This document shows positions 9,666 to 19,327 of a stretch of 64,000 bases of DNA, piece by piece. Origin of the DNA: Enterobacteriaceae bacterium LSJC7 (GTDB lineage Bacteria; Pseudomonadota; Gammaproteobacteria; Enterobacterales; Enterobacteriaceae); contig AMFN01000004.1 of assembly GCA_000302695.1 (NCBI GenBank), positions 310,001 to 374,000 of the forward strand, in the 5' to 3' direction. Made by a program: the position numbers and the translations under genes. The stretch's first letter is position 1. The number at the start of each line of letters is the position of its first letter. Below the pieces are notes generated by a model. It worked only from the letters and a program-made list of their open reading frames with translations, searched no databases and was not told the origin of the DNA.

Positions 9666-11288
9666 TTATTTCTCCTGCCCAATTAGTACCGAGGATTCAC
9701 TGGCATCAACAATTCTACGCTGTAAAACCTGAAGTTCAGCTTCCAGCTTTGTAAGCTCTTCCTGATGAATATCCCGTTCAACTCGTTTTTGCAGCGTGAC
9801 CTGTTGTTGCTCAATTTCTTCGAGAGTGCCCCAGTCCTGCTTCAAAATCGTGCCGAGTTTATCAAAAATTCCCTGACGGCGGCTTAGCCCTTCCATTGAC
9901 ACTTCCAGTTCAATCAGCTTCATGACCATCTCGGGTGCAACATCAAATCCCTGAGCTATTTGCACCAACAAATCAGCATCGCTGGCGTCAAAGCGTGATT
10001 GATCATCAACTACCCAGTCCAGATCCCGCTGATACACGTCACGGTAAATACCGGGTAATGTGTCATACCAGTCTGGCTCATTAGGATCCTTCAACCACTC
10101 CTGGCGGATAGCGTGCAGCTCCGGCTGGGTAATTAACGTAATCGTGTGGCCCTGAGCATTCAAATCGCGCTCAATCTCCAGCAATTCTTTTAGCCATTGC
10201 TGACGATATTTTAGCCAGTAAGGTCCCGGAACATGTTTACGTTCAGCGCCCGGCTCATCACTTTCTTTAGCGTACTGATAGCTCACTTTACCAGTGCGAC
10301 GCTTATAGTTTCGAAACGTGTCTTTATTCACCGGGTCGGTGGTAAATGCTAGCAGATCGCGATATTTCAGTAACGGAGACATCCATTCTTCGCCGTTTTT
10401 AATCAGGCTTTCCATCGCCTTATCTTTAGTGACTACGGTACAGGTCCAGCAGCCAAAGCGAGAGTTTCCGCAAGAGGGAGTACTTTCATCGATCACCAGG
10501 GGACACTCACCCTGTGCGGAAGAGTCCATATACAGCGTCCACAAAGGACGGTTGTTTCCACCCCACGGACTTTCCCACTCATCAATATCGTCCGGGGCAT
10601 AGCGGAACGCGCCGCGCAGCAGTTTCCAGACGTCTTCTACATCCCATGTATCAATAGGGGTGTAGATAAACGCATTTGCCAGCGTGGTATGCCGGGCCAA
10701 GCGTGAGCCATCAATTTTATGCTTTGCTATTACCTGTGCACGAGAAGCGCTTTCGCTGCTACGTGAGCCGAGGACAACAATCACTTCATCAAACTGGCTG
10801 ACCTTATCTTTAATAAAGTCGCTCACCGGATTGATTTTCATACGCTCAGTACACCAGCGAAAACTACGGGTTGGAGCTGGATAACCTTTCCCCAGTAAAT
10901 TGACCCAGAAGGTTTCATTAGTTTTAGGCGTTACCGCATGTTGAGTGATCGGCAGGCCATCACGCTTTGCGCCTGCCTCAATCTGCAACATCGTTTTCTT
11001 TATTAAATCTACTACTACTGGTGTTTCCACCAGAGTATCGGATGACACTACAAAAACATCTTTGCTGCGCATTTCCGGGGGTAGGCCGAGTAATGCCAGA
11101 TACACCAGTGTGATCACTGCGGAAGAGTCTTTCCCACCACTGTAGCCGATTACCCACGGGCGCTTGTCCGCACAATAAATTCTTTGTACTTCGGCAACAT
11201 ATTCGGCCAGAGGACGTCCGGCAAACTGCTCCTGATTAATAAAATCTTCGTATTCGACCAGATCGAAGGCCTGAACTAATTTACTCAT
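9666..11288 (-). CDS. dndC: DndC, PP-loop sulfurtransferase of phosphorothioation
   Basis: A 540-aa protein of the PAPS-reductase/PP-loop ATPase family. The SGGKDS pyrophosphatase loop is at residues 50-55, and a cysteine-rich part (FRWCTERMK, then PSCGNSRFGCWTCT) supplies probable Fe-S cluster ligands. In Dnd systems this enzyme activates the DNA backbone and transfers sulfur delivered by a cysteine desulfurase. No dndA/iscS-like gene lies in the window, so a chromosomal IscS probably serves. The ATG overlaps the dndB stop by four bases (ATGA). The C-terminal 60 residues look like a helical, coiled-coil-like extension. Confidence 0.93.
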   Translation of the reverse strand: MSKLVQAFDLVEYEDFINQEQFAGRPLAEYVAEVQRIYCADKRPWVIGYSGGKDSSAVITLVYLALLGLPPEMRSKDVFVVSSDTLVETPVVVDLIKKTMLQIEAGAKRDGLPITQHAVTPKTNETFWVNLLGKGYPAPTRSFRWCTERMKINPVSDFIKDKVSQFDEVIVVLGSRSSESASRAQVIAKHKIDGSRLARHTTLANAFIYTPIDTWDVEDVWKLLRGAFRYAPDDIDEWESPWGGNNRPLWTLYMDSSAQGECPLVIDESTPSCGNSRFGCWTCTVVTKDKAMESLIKNGEEWMSPLLKYRDLLAFTTDPVNKDTFRNYKRRTGKVSYQYAKESDEPGAERKHVPGPYWLKYRQQWLKELLEIERDLNAQGHTITLITQPELHAIRQEWLKDPNEPDWYDTLPGIYRDVYQRDLDWVVDDQSRFDASDADLLVQIAQGFDVAPEMVMKLIELEVSMEGLSRRQGIFDKLGTILKQDWGTLEEIEQQQVTLQKRVERDIHQEELTKLEAELQVLQRRIVDASESSVLIGQEK

Positions 11289-12370
11289 GAGACTACCATT
11301 TGAGCTTCAAGCTCCTGTTCTTCAGGAGTGAGAGGAATTGAGAGTGCGGTTTTTAGCGCATTACAGGTGAGTTGGATAGCGGTACTGGTTTTACTCAGCT
11401 TACCGTGCTGCATTGCGCGTTTGATGAGGTCTGGATTATTTCTGCGCCAGTTAAAGGCTTTGAGTGCAACAATTTTTTCCGGCCACTGCTCCGGGTAGTC
11501 TGTCAGCAGGGCATATCCCAGCTGTCCAAGTGCCTGCAAACCTATGCCGTGAGCGTGAACATAATCTTGTCGTAATTGAACCGGTGAAACTTCTTTTTTT
11601 GCGGCTAACTGCCAGTCCGGCATTACATGATAAATAGCCTGCCAGTAGCGAGTTGCTATCTGGGTACATTCTTCAAAATTGCCCTCTTTGGGATCTTTTC
11701 CCAGCAATGCTCGGGTAGCTTGTTTGATGCTGCTTAATGTAAATAATTTATTTGACCGCTGACTGATACCAGATTTTTCCAGTTCAGTCATTCCTACAAA
11801 CGGTTCTACGGACATTGCTAGATAACGCGCCAGATTTGAACTGGCATCCCGATGATCATATAGCGATGCCAGCGATGGGCTGGGGCGAATAGCGTATTTG
11901 TTCAGATCGGCAAACATCTGCTGGCTGCGTTTTAATCCCTCATCGACAAAAAACAGCACCGGAATGTTATCCTGCCCCAGCTCTGGGCGTGCGTCTAAAG
12001 CGTCTTCTATAGCTTTACGTCGGTGCTGACCATCATTGATTAAAATCTGTGCATCCATCGGGACACATAATGTTCCTAGATTGTTCGAGCCGGGAAACTC
12101 ATCAAACTGGACGTCAACGGCAATTGAGGCTGTTAGTGCAGAAAACACATAATCTTTGGGGTTTTCTAATAGATAGCGAACCATTTCAGGAATGCGTGAC
12201 TTGTTAAGTATGCGTTGTGCACGTAACTCAGGGGGAACGTCATTTTCATCAAAGCTAAAAATTTTAGGGATGATGCGCATCGGACATGTGGCAATGTAAA
12301 AAGGGCGGCCAGCTTGGATGCCGCGTATAGCTGGAAACGAGTAACAGTAATCTGCATCAATACTGGCCAT
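11285..12370 (-). CDS. dndB: DndB, phosphorothioation regulator with DGQHR domain
   Basis: A 361-aa DndB. The family start MASIDADYCYSFPAIRG is at 12370; a longer frame to 12424 would add 18 residues that run into the operator region, so I reject it. The DGQHR box at residues 113-117 places it in the ParB/Srx-like DGQHR group. DndB is not required for sulfur insertion but tunes modification and, in Salmonella (there called DptB), represses the operon. A sequence fitting the reported TACG-N10-CGTA motif lies 33 bases upstream. First gene of dndBCDE, overlapping dndC by four bases. Confidence 0.92.
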   Translation of the reverse strand: MASIDADYCYSFPAIRGIQAGRPFYIATCPMRIIPKIFSFDENDVPPELRAQRILNKSRIPEMVRYLLENPKDYVFSALTASIAVDVQFDEFPGSNNLGTLCVPMDAQILINDGQHRRKAIEDALDARPELGQDNIPVLFFVDEGLKRSQQMFADLNKYAIRPSPSLASLYDHRDASSNLARYLAMSVEPFVGMTELEKSGISQRSNKLFTLSSIKQATRALLGKDPKEGNFEECTQIATRYWQAIYHVMPDWQLAAKKEVSPVQLRQDYVHAHGIGLQALGQLGYALLTDYPEQWPEKIVALKAFNWRRNNPDLIKRAMQHGKLSKTSTAIQLTCNALKTALSIPLTPEEQELEAQMVVS

Positions 12371-12401
12371 ATCTAATCCGTTTAAAATCACATGTACGAA
12401 A

Positions 12402-12421
12402 TTACGTAATATTTTACGTAA
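12402..12421. promoter_or_regulatory. Candidate DndB operator, TACG-N10-CGTA
   Basis: Two copies of the palindrome TTACGTAA (12402-12409 and 12414-12421) start 12 bases apart, one helical turn. The outer arms read TACG (12403-12406), ten bases, CGTA (12417-12420), which fits the motif I recall being reported for the Salmonella dpt operon regulator. It lies just upstream of dndB, consistent with autorepression. Confidence 0.6.
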
Positions 12422-12686
12422 CACTTGGGAGAATTCACAGCCTTATGTAGTTATATTTCACGTACTGTAAAACATCCTGCCAACATTTGTTTGCTTTTTA
12501 ACAGATTTTCATCCAGTTGGACTCCTTCGTAAAACGTTTGCCTCCTTAAGCATATTTTCAAAAAATTCATAGATTGTTCCCCAGTCAGTTTTATGCTTTT
12601 TATGCAAAATTCATGAGTTAAACCCAACCCAAACCCCGCTCCATAGCCTACATTCAACACTCCCCCTGACCCGGAGCACACCCCTC
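12422..12686. other. Island-to-core junction, no gene
   Basis: AT-rich sequence gives way near 12,640 to GC-richer DNA with core-genome codon use. The dndB promoter should lie here on the - strand. I see no integrase, tRNA gene, attachment repeat or insertion sequence marking the island edge. A 76-codon frame on the - strand has no family resemblance. Confidence 0.5.
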
Positions 12687-13250
12687 ATGCAGCCACACCA
12701 CCTTATCCTTCTCTCACTCACTCTCACGCCGTTCTTCACCGCCGCCCACAACCTCGTCATCAACCAGCGCGTTGCGCCAGTCGGGGTTGCCGATCGTGGT
12801 GAACTAATCCTGCAACAGGGCAAGACTGCTTATAAAAACTGGAACAGCGCCCAACTGAGCGGCAAAACGCGGGTGGTGCTGCACATGGCCGGTCGCCTCT
12901 CTGCCAAAGAGAGCAACGCACCACTTATCCGCGCTATCGAAAACGCGCGCTTCCCGCCGCAGGCGTTCCAGGTCACCACTATCGTGAATACCGATGATGC
13001 CATCCCCGGCAGCGCTATCTTCGTGCGCCGCAGTCTGGAGAGCAGCAAGCAGGCGTCGCCGTCGGCACAGTTTATTGTGGATGAACAGGGCGCGGTCAGG
13101 CGCGCCTGGCAGCTGGCGCCGGGCGGGTCGGCGGTGGTGGTGGTGGATGCACAAGGCAAGGTGCGCTTTGCCCGGGACGGCGCACTGAGCGCAGATGAAG
13201 TCCGACAGGTATTAGCGCTATTGCGCCAGCTACTGGCCGCAGGCCAGTAA
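12687..13250 (+). CDS. ytfJ: YtfJ-family periplasmic protein
   Basis: A 187-aa exported protein close to E. coli YtfJ (184 aa), sharing the blocks RVAPVGVADRGEL, YKNWNSAQL, TTIVNTDDAIPGS and SLESSKQ. The family has a thioredoxin-like fold and no firmly established role. A signal peptide spans residues 1-20 (hydrophobic LILLSLTLTPFF) with likely cleavage after FTAA. The start has no well-spaced Shine-Dalgarno (CGGAG is about 12 bases away). It sits alone between the phosphorothioation island and the carotenoid genes, a different neighbourhood from E. coli ytfJ, so it could be a second copy. A terminator follows directly. Confidence 0.85.
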   Translation: MQPHHLILLSLTLTPFFTAAHNLVINQRVAPVGVADRGELILQQGKTAYKNWNSAQLSGKTRVVLHMAGRLSAKESNAPLIRAIENARFPPQAFQVTTIVNTDDAIPGSAIFVRRSLESSKQASPSAQFIVDEQGAVRRAWQLAPGGSAVVVVDAQGKVRFARDGALSADEVRQVLALLRQLLAAGQ

Positions 13251-13273
13251 CACCGCCTGTGTGTTAATTTTTT
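13248..13273 (+). terminator. Rho-independent terminator after ytfJ
   Basis: TAACAC (13248-13253, including the ytfJ stop codon) pairs with GTGTTA (13261-13266) around a 7-base loop and is followed by ATTTTTT. A second small hairpin, CTGGCC-GCA-GGCCAG, lies just upstream inside the gene end. Confidence 0.6.
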
Positions 13274-13476
13274 GTAAATATTGATGTTCAGCCCCTGGCG
13301 CAAGCGCAAATCTGGCGGCGTGCGCTACGCTTTGCAAATACAGCAACGTACAAAACGAGCCGCCATGTTTTTGTTAAAAACCAACCTCATACCGACCACT
13401 GCGGTTTTTCTTCGCCGCCCACATGCTTTTTGAGCATCTTCCTGTAATCGCCATGATGAAACCAGAGGCCGCAACC

Positions 13477-14391
13477 ATGAACATCAGCCATGAAGATGAA
13501 TTGCAGGTGCTGCGCGCCGCGCTGCACCGCCGCCTCAATGAGCTGCTGCCAGAAGGGCAGCAGGACAGCGTCTATACCGCCATGCGTGAAGGCACGCTGG
13601 CGGCAGGCAAGCGCGTGCGCCCGCTGCTGCTGGTGCTGGCCGCGCGCGATCTGGGGTGTGACGTTGAGCAACCGGGCCTGCTCGATCTCGCCTGTGCGGT
13701 TGAAATGGTCCATGCCGCCTCGCTGATGCTGGATGATATGCCGTGCATGGATAATGCTCAGCTGCGGCGCGGGCGGCCTACTATCCACTGTCAGTTTGGG
13801 GAGAACGTCGCCATCCTGGCGGCGGTGGCGCTGTTAAGCCGCGCGTTCGGCGTGGTGGCCGCTGCACCTGCGCTGTCGCACCGCTGCAAAACTCAGGCGG
13901 TAGCGGAGTTGTCTGCGGCGGTTGGGCTGGAAGGGCTGGTGCAGGGGCAGTATCTCGACTTGCATGAGGGCCAGCAGGCGCGCAGCGCTGAGGCCATTAT
14001 CTTAACCAACGAACTTAAAACCAGCCGCCTGTTTGATGCCTCGCTGCAAATGGCGGCGATTGTTGCTAACGCGTCAGCGTCGGTGCGCCAGCGCCTGCGC
14101 TGCTTTGCCCAGGACCTGGGGCAGGCGTTTCAGCTTATGGACGATCTGAGTGATGGTCTGAGCGGCACCGGCAAAGACTGCAATAAAGACTGCGGTAAAT
14201 CCACGCTGGTGTCGATGCTGGGGGCCGAGGCGGTGCACCAGCGCCTGCGTGAGCATCTGCGCAGTGCCGATGAGCACCTTGCCAGCGCCTGTCGCCGGGA
14301 TATCTCCACCCGCCGTTTTATGCACGCCTGGTTTGATACACACATGGCACAGTTTGAGCAGAACCGGGCGCAGCCCCTGCCGGAGTGTTAA
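13477..14391 (+). CDS. crtE: CrtE, geranylgeranyl diphosphate synthase
   Basis: A 304-aa trans-prenyltransferase that makes GGPP from IPP and allylic diphosphates, the first committed step to carotenoids. The first aspartate-rich motif DDMPCMD is at residues 86-92 and the second, DDLSD, at 222-226; the GKRVRPLL block is intact. I chose the ATG at 13477 because AGAGG lies about 9 bases upstream and the length fits Pantoea CrtE (302 aa). In-frame ATGs at 13423 and 13453 would add up to 18 residues and have no visible Shine-Dalgarno. It leads the crtE-idi-crtX-crtY-crtI-crtB operon; its TAA shares a base with the idi ATG. Confidence 0.95.
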   Translation: MNISHEDELQVLRAALHRRLNELLPEGQQDSVYTAMREGTLAAGKRVRPLLLVLAARDLGCDVEQPGLLDLACAVEMVHAASLMLDDMPCMDNAQLRRGRPTIHCQFGENVAILAAVALLSRAFGVVAAAPALSHRCKTQAVAELSAAVGLEGLVQGQYLDLHEGQQARSAEAIILTNELKTSRLFDASLQMAAIVANASASVRQRLRCFAQDLGQAFQLMDDLSDGLSGTGKDCNKDCGKSTLVSMLGAEAVHQRLREHLRSADEHLASACRRDISTRRFMHAWFDTHMAQFEQNRAQPLPEC

Positions 14392-15419
14392 TGACCACGC
14401 TCACTCAACGTAAAAACGATCATCTGGATATCGTCCTTAACGGTGCTGCTGCCGGTAAAAACAGCGCAACGGGATTTGCGCACTGGCGCTTTGAACACTG
14501 CGCACTACCGGAAATCAACCTTGATGACATCAGCCTGCAAACGTCGCTGTTTGGCAAAACGCTCAACGCGCCGCTGTTGATTAGCTCCATGACCGGCGGG
14601 GCCAGCCGGGCAAAAGATATCAATCGCCATCTGGCGCAGGCCGCACAGGCGTTAGGGCTGGCGATGGGCGTCGGCTCGCAACGTGTGGCGCTCGAAAGCC
14701 ATGAGAACGCAGGCCTGACGCGTGAGCTGCGCCAGCTTGCGCCGGATATCCCGCTGCTGGCAAACGTTGGGGCGGCACAAATCGCCGGGCCACGCGGCCA
14801 GGACTATGCGCGCAAGGCCGTTGAGATGATTGATGCGGATGCGCTGATTATCCATCTCAACCCGTTACAGGAAGCGTTGCAGCACGGTGGCGACAGAGAC
14901 TGGCGCGGTGTGCTGGCGGCCATTGCCAGTACGGTTCAGGCGCTGTCGGTGCCGGTGGTGGTCAAAGAGGTCGGGGCCGGGCTGTCGGTCAGCGTGGCGC
15001 GCCAGCTTGCTGAGGCGGGCGTGGCAATGCTGGATGTGGCCGGGGCTGGCGGTACAAGCTGGGCGGCGGTTGAAGGGGAACGTGCCGCCACGGCGCAGGC
15101 CCGGGCTGTGGCAATGGCGTTTGCTGACTGGGGCATTCCCACCGCCGAGTCGTTGTGTGCACTGCATCAGGCACTGCCGCAGGTGCCGTTGATTGCCTCA
15201 GGCGGCGTGGGCGACGGTATCGACGTGGCCAAAGCGTTGCGTCTGGGCGCAACTTTGGTCGGGCAGGCGGCCGGGGCGCTCAAAAGCGCCACGCTCTCAA
15301 GCGAAGCGGTCATGGCGCATTTCCAGGTTGTGATTGAGCAACTGCGGGTCGCCTGCTTTTGCACCGGCAGCACGAGCCTGAGCGACCTGCGCCGGGCAAC
15401 GCTGGTGCGCATCGCGTGA
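14391..15419 (+). CDS. idi: Type 2 isopentenyl-diphosphate isomerase (FMN)
   Basis: A 342-aa flavoprotein (Fni/Idi-2 family) interconverting IPP and DMAPP, supplying the starter for GGPP synthesis. The SSMTGG block (residues 65-70), VGSQRVALE and the C-terminal phosphate-binding stretch [14 protein letters not shown] with the following GATLVGQA all fit a TIM-barrel FMN enzyme. It starts at the ATG overlapping the crtE stop (TAATG), with GGAG about 6 bases upstream, and its TGA overlaps the crtX GTG. Placement of idi between crtE and crtX is typical of Pantoea and Cronobacter clusters. It is unrelated to the Nudix-type Idi of E. coli. Confidence 0.95.
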   Translation: MTTLTQRKNDHLDIVLNGAAAGKNSATGFAHWRFEHCALPEINLDDISLQTSLFGKTLNAPLLISSMTGGASRAKDINRHLAQAAQALGLAMGVGSQRVALESHENAGLTRELRQLAPDIPLLANVGAAQIAGPRGQDYARKAVEMIDADALIIHLNPLQEALQHGGDRDWRGVLAAIASTVQALSVPVVVKEVGAGLSVSVARQLAEAGVAMLDVAGAGGTSWAAVEGERAATAQARAVAMAFADWGIPTAESLCALHQALPQVPLIASGGVGDGIDVAKALRLGATLVGQAAGALKSATLSSEAVMAHFQVVIEQLRVACFCTGSTSLSDLRRATLVRIA

Positions 15420-16681
15420 GCCACTTCGCGGTTATCGCTCCGCCGTTTTACAGCCATGTGCGGGCGCTGGAGGCGCTGGCGGGTGAGCTTATTGCGCGCG
15501 GGCATCGCATCACCGTTGTTCAGCAGGCAGAGGCGAAGGCGCTGCTTCGCGACCCGCGCGTGGGGTTTTACGCGGTGGGCGCACACAGCCATCCGGCGGG
15601 CAGCCTGGCTCGCACGTTAACGCTCACGGCGCACCCGTCCGGGCCGGGTATTTTCCGGCTGGTAGCGGACCTTGCTAACACCACCGCCATGCTGTGCCGT
15701 GAATTGCCCACAGCGCTTGAGGCGCTGGCGGTGGATGGGCTGATTGTCGACCAGATGGAGCCAGCCGGTGGGTTGGTGGCCGAGGCGCTGGGCCTGCCGT
15801 TCGTGTCCGTGGCCTGTGCGCTGCCGGTTAACCGGGATGAGACTATCCCGCTGCCAGTGATGCCGTTTCGTTACGCCAGCAGCACACGCAGCAAAAAACT
15901 CTATGCCGCCAGCACCAGGGTGTATGACTGGCTGATGCGCAGCCAGGGCGAGGTCATTGCCCGCCAGGCGCGTGAATTTGGGCTGGGCGAGCGGCATGCT
16001 CTGCATGAGTGCCTGTCGCCGCTGGCGCAAATCAGTCAGACCCTGCCCGGTTTTGATTTCCCGCGCAGGCTACCAGCCTGCTTTCATGCCGTTGGGCCGC
16101 TGCGTCCCGGTGGTGCTGCGCCTTCTATCCCTGATGAAGCCGCCGCAGAGCCGTTGGTGTTTGCCTCCTTCGGCACGCTACAGGGCCATCGCTACCGCCA
16201 GTTTTGGGCTGTGGCACAGGCCTGCCGCCGTCTCCATGCCCGGCTGTTGATTGCGCACTGCGGCGGGTTGAACGCCGCGCAGGTACGGGCGCTCGCCGCT
16301 ACCGGTGCAACGGTCACGGACTTTACCGACCAGGCTTGCCTGCTGCGCCAGGCACAGGCGGTTATCACCCACGGTGGGCTGAATACGGTACTGGACGCCA
16401 TTGCAGGCGGTACGCCCATCCTCACCGTGCCGCTAGCCTTCGACCAGCCGGGCGTGGCCGCGCGCGTGGTTTATCACGGCCTTGGTCGCCGGGCATCGCG
16501 TTTTGCAGGCGCTGCAACGCTTACCGGCCACCTTGACGCGCTGCTGCATGACAGCGGCTACCGCCAGCGGCTGGCGGCGTTACAGCCGCAGTTGCAGCAG
16601 GCAGGCGGCGCCTGGCGTGCGGCACAGATTGTTGTGCAGGCGCTGGGGGCGAAGCGCCCGGTGCTGGCGGGGGTGGCATGA
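15416..16681 (+). CDS. crtX: CrtX, zeaxanthin glucosyltransferase
   Basis: A 421-aa GT1-family glycosyltransferase that adds glucose from UDP-glucose to the hydroxyls of zeaxanthin. The N-terminus [20 protein letters not shown], the internal [19 protein letters not shown] and the sugar-nucleotide signature [13 protein letters not shown] (from about residue 317) match Pantoea CrtX. The start is a GTG overlapping the idi stop (GTGA), so initiation depends on translational coupling. It overlaps crtY by four bases. A longer frame from 15359 would add 19 residues lying wholly inside idi and is rejected. Confidence 0.94.
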   Translation: MSHFAVIAPPFYSHVRALEALAGELIARGHRITVVQQAEAKALLRDPRVGFYAVGAHSHPAGSLARTLTLTAHPSGPGIFRLVADLANTTAMLCRELPTALEALAVDGLIVDQMEPAGGLVAEALGLPFVSVACALPVNRDETIPLPVMPFRYASSTRSKKLYAASTRVYDWLMRSQGEVIARQAREFGLGERHALHECLSPLAQISQTLPGFDFPRRLPACFHAVGPLRPGGAAPSIPDEAAAEPLVFASFGTLQGHRYRQFWAVAQACRRLHARLLIAHCGGLNAAQVRALAATGATVTDFTDQACLLRQAQAVITHGGLNTVLDAIAGGTPILTVPLAFDQPGVAARVVYHGLGRRASRFAGAATLTGHLDALLHDSGYRQRLAALQPQLQQAGGAWRAAQIVVQALGAKRPVLAGVA

Positions 16682-17856
16682 GCGCACCGCGTTGGGATCT
16701 GATTCTGGTGGGTGGCGGGCTTGCTAACGGCCTGATAGCCTGGCGGCTGTGCCAGGTGCGGCCTGAGCTGCGGGTACTGCTGCTGGAAGCGGGCGCGGCA
16801 CCTGGCGGGAACCACACCTGGTCGTTCCACGAAGGGGATATCACGCCCGAACAGCACCGCTGGCTCGCACCGCTGGTGGCCCACCGCTGGGCAGGCTATG
16901 ACGTTCGCTTCCCGGCGCTGCAACGCACGCTTGAAGGCGGCTATTTCAGCATCACCTCAGCCCATTTTGCGGCGGTGCTGGGCGCCGCCCTGGGTAATAA
17001 CCTGCGTACCGGCACCGTGGTCACAAGCCTCACGCCGGACTCGGTCACGCTCGCAGACGCGCAAACGCTGTATGCCAGCGCAGTGATTGACGGGCGCGGT
17101 TATCGCCCCTGCCGCCATCTCACCTCCGGTTTTCAGGCATTTCTCGGCCAGCAGTGGCAGTTGCGTGAGCCGCACGGCTTAACGCGCCCGGTGCTGATGG
17201 ATGCCACCGTGTCGCAGGGCGGCGGCTATCGCTTCGTGTATACGCTGCCGCTGTCAGCGCGCGAACTACTGATTGAAGACACGCACTACATTGACCAGCA
17301 CGCGCTTAACCACGTACAGGCGCGCGAGCATATTCAGGCCTACGCGCAGCAGCAGGGCTGGCAGCTTGAAAGCCTGGTGCGCGAAGAGTACGGCAGCCTG
17401 CCGATTACCCTTGCCGGTGAGGCTCAGGCGTTCTGGCGCGAACAGGCAGGGCAGCCGTGCAGCGGCCTGCGTGCCGGGCTGTTTCACGCCACCACGGGCT
17501 ACTCGCTGCCACAGGCGGTGGCGCTGGCAGAGCAGATTGCCCGCGCACCAGTGTTGAACCGCGAGTCACTGTTCAGCCTGATTCGCGATTACGCCCTGAG
17601 CCAGTGGCGGCGCCAGCGCTTCTTTCGCATTCTCAACCGCATGCTGTTTCTGGCAGGTCCACCCGAGCAACGCTGGCAGGTTATGCAGCGTTTTTATCGG
17701 CTGAACCCGGCGCTGATAGTGCGGTTTTATGCAGGCCAGTTAACGTTTGCTGATAAGGCGCGGCTACTGAGCGGTAAGCCGCCCGTACCGGTCTTTGAGG
17801 CCATGCGGGCCATTCTCAAACACTCTCCCCGGTTGCGAGCACTGAATCATGAGTAA
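16678..17856 (+). CDS. crtY: CrtY, lycopene beta-cyclase
   Basis: A 392-aa flavin-dependent cyclase that closes both ends of lycopene to give beta-carotene. The N-terminal dinucleotide-binding motif GGGLANG is at residues 12-18, followed by the family blocks GGNHTWSFH and, later, FHATTGYSLPQAV. Length is close to Pantoea CrtY (about 380-390). The ATG overlaps the crtX stop (ATGA), and its end overlaps crtI by 8 bases, so the polycistron is tightly coupled. FAD/NAD(P)H dependence is family knowledge. Confidence 0.95.
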   Translation: MSAPRWDLILVGGGLANGLIAWRLCQVRPELRVLLLEAGAAPGGNHTWSFHEGDITPEQHRWLAPLVAHRWAGYDVRFPALQRTLEGGYFSITSAHFAAVLGAALGNNLRTGTVVTSLTPDSVTLADAQTLYASAVIDGRGYRPCRHLTSGFQAFLGQQWQLREPHGLTRPVLMDATVSQGGGYRFVYTLPLSARELLIEDTHYIDQHALNHVQAREHIQAYAQQQGWQLESLVREEYGSLPITLAGEAQAFWREQAGQPCSGLRAGLFHATTGYSLPQAVALAEQIARAPVLNRESLFSLIRDYALSQWRRQRFFRILNRMLFLAGPPEQRWQVMQRFYRLNPALIVRFYAGQLTFADKARLLSGKPPVPVFEAMRAILKHSPRLRALNHE

Positions 17857-19327
17857 AACCATTGTCATTGGCGCGGGCTTCGGTGGCCTGGCGCTGGCTA
17901 TCCGGCTACAGGCTGCAGGTGTGCAAACGCTCTTGCTGGAGCAGCGTGATAAACCCGGCGGGCGCGCCTACGTCTACCAGGACCAGGGGTTTACCTTTGA
18001 TGCCGGGCCAACGGTCATTACCGACCCCAGCGCCATTGAAGAACTGTTCACCCTCGCGGGCAGGCGCATGGCAGATTATGTGGAGCTTCTGCCGGTGACG
18101 CCGTTTTACCGGCTGTGCTGGGAGACCGGCGAGGTGTTTGATTATGACAACGCCCAGGCGCGGCTGGAGGCGCAAATTGCGCGCTTTAATCCGCGCGATG
18201 TCGAAGGCTACCGGCGCTTTCTGGCTTACTCTCAGGCCGTGTTTAAAGAAGGCTACCTCAAACTCGGCACGGTGCCGTTTTTATCGTTTCGCGACATGCT
18301 GCGCGCCGGGCCACAGCTGGCGCGTTTGCAGGCGTGGCGCAGCGTTTACGGCATGGTGGCGACGTTTATTGAGAACGAGCAGCTACGCCAGGCGTTCTCC
18401 TTTCACTCGCTGCTGGTAGGCGGCAACCCGTTTGCCACCTCGTCCATTTATACGTTGATTCACGCGCTGGAGCGCGAATGGGGCGTGTGGTTCGCACGCG
18501 GCGGGACGGGCGCGTTGGTGCAAGGGCTGGTGCGGCTGTTTGAGGACCTGGGTGGTGAGCTGGTGCTTAATGCGCAGGTCGCGAACATGGAGGTCGAAAG
18601 TACGCGCATCAGCGCGGTGCAGTTGCAGGACGGGCAGCGCATTGCTGCGGCTGCGGTGGCGTCTAACGCGGACGTGGTACATACCTACGAAACCCTGCTC
18701 GGCCATCATCCGCGTGGTGCGTCACAGGCCGCCTCTCTTAAGCGCAGGCGCATGAGCAACTCGCTGTTCGTGCTCTATTTTGGCCTGAACCACCATCACA
18801 GCCAGCTTGCGCACCACACTGTTTGCTTTGGCCCGCGCTACAAAGCGCTCATTGAGGAGATCTTCCACAGCAATACGCTGTCTGAAGACTTTTCGCTGTA
18901 TCTGCATGCACCCTGTGTGACGGACCCATCGCTCGCTCCGCCGGGCTGTGGCAGCTACTACGTGCTGGCACCGGTGCCGCACCTGGGTATCGCAAACCTC
19001 GACTGGGCGGTAGAAGGGCCGCGCTTGCGTGAGCGTATTTTTGCCTACCTGGAGCAGCACTACATGCCGGGGCTGCGCCAGCAACTGGTCACGCACCGCA
19101 TGTTCACGCCGTTTGATTTCCGCGACCAGCTTGGCGCGCACCACGGTTCGGCGTTTTCACTGGAGCCTATTTTGCGCCAGAGTGCCTGGTTCCGTCCGCA
19201 CAACCGCGACAGCCACATCCCCAATCTCTACCTGGTTGGCGCAGGTACGCACCCTGGCGCAGGTATTCCGGGGGTTATCGGTTCAGCGAAAGCCACTGCC
19301 GGGTTAATGCTGGAGGCGCTGTCCTGA
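17849..19327 (+). CDS. crtI: CrtI, phytoene desaturase
   Basis: A 492-aa FAD-dependent desaturase converting phytoene to all-trans lycopene. The Rossmann motif GAGFGGLALAIRL begins at residue 8, FDAGPTVITDPSA follows, and the C-terminal carotenoid-desaturase signature NLYLVGAGTHPGAGIPGV is near residues 455-475. Length equals Pantoea CrtI. It starts inside the crtY end (8-base overlap) and its TGA shares a base with the crtB ATG. Confidence 0.96.
   Translation: MSKTIVIGAGFGGLALAIRLQAAGVQTLLLEQRDKPGGRAYVYQDQGFTFDAGPTVITDPSAIEELFTLAGRRMADYVELLPVTPFYRLCWETGEVFDYDNAQARLEAQIARFNPRDVEGYRRFLAYSQAVFKEGYLKLGTVPFLSFRDMLRAGPQLARLQAWRSVYGMVATFIENEQLRQAFSFHSLLVGGNPFATSSIYTLIHALEREWGVWFARGGTGALVQGLVRLFEDLGGELVLNAQVANMEVESTRISAVQLQDGQRIAAAAVASNADVVHTYETLLGHHPRGASQAASLKRRRMSNSLFVLYFGLNHHHSQLAHHTVCFGPRYKALIEEIFHSNTLSEDFSLYLHAPCVTDPSLAPPGCGSYYVLAPVPHLGIANLDWAVEGPRLRERIFAYLEQHYMPGLRQQLVTHRMFTPFDFRDQLGAHHGSAFSLEPILRQSAWFRPHNRDSHIPNLYLVGAGTHPGAGIPGVIGSAKATAGLMLEALS

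Noticed and set aside
12371-12424. N-terminal extension of DndB
   Set aside because: Would run through the operator palindromes; the family start is at 12370.
1-12424. Phage or insertion-sequence remnants in the island
   Set aside because: No integrase, transposase or terminal repeats could be identified in either strand.
12451-12681. 76-codon - strand frame next to the island edge
   Set aside because: No domain; internal methionine-rich sequence looks non-coding.
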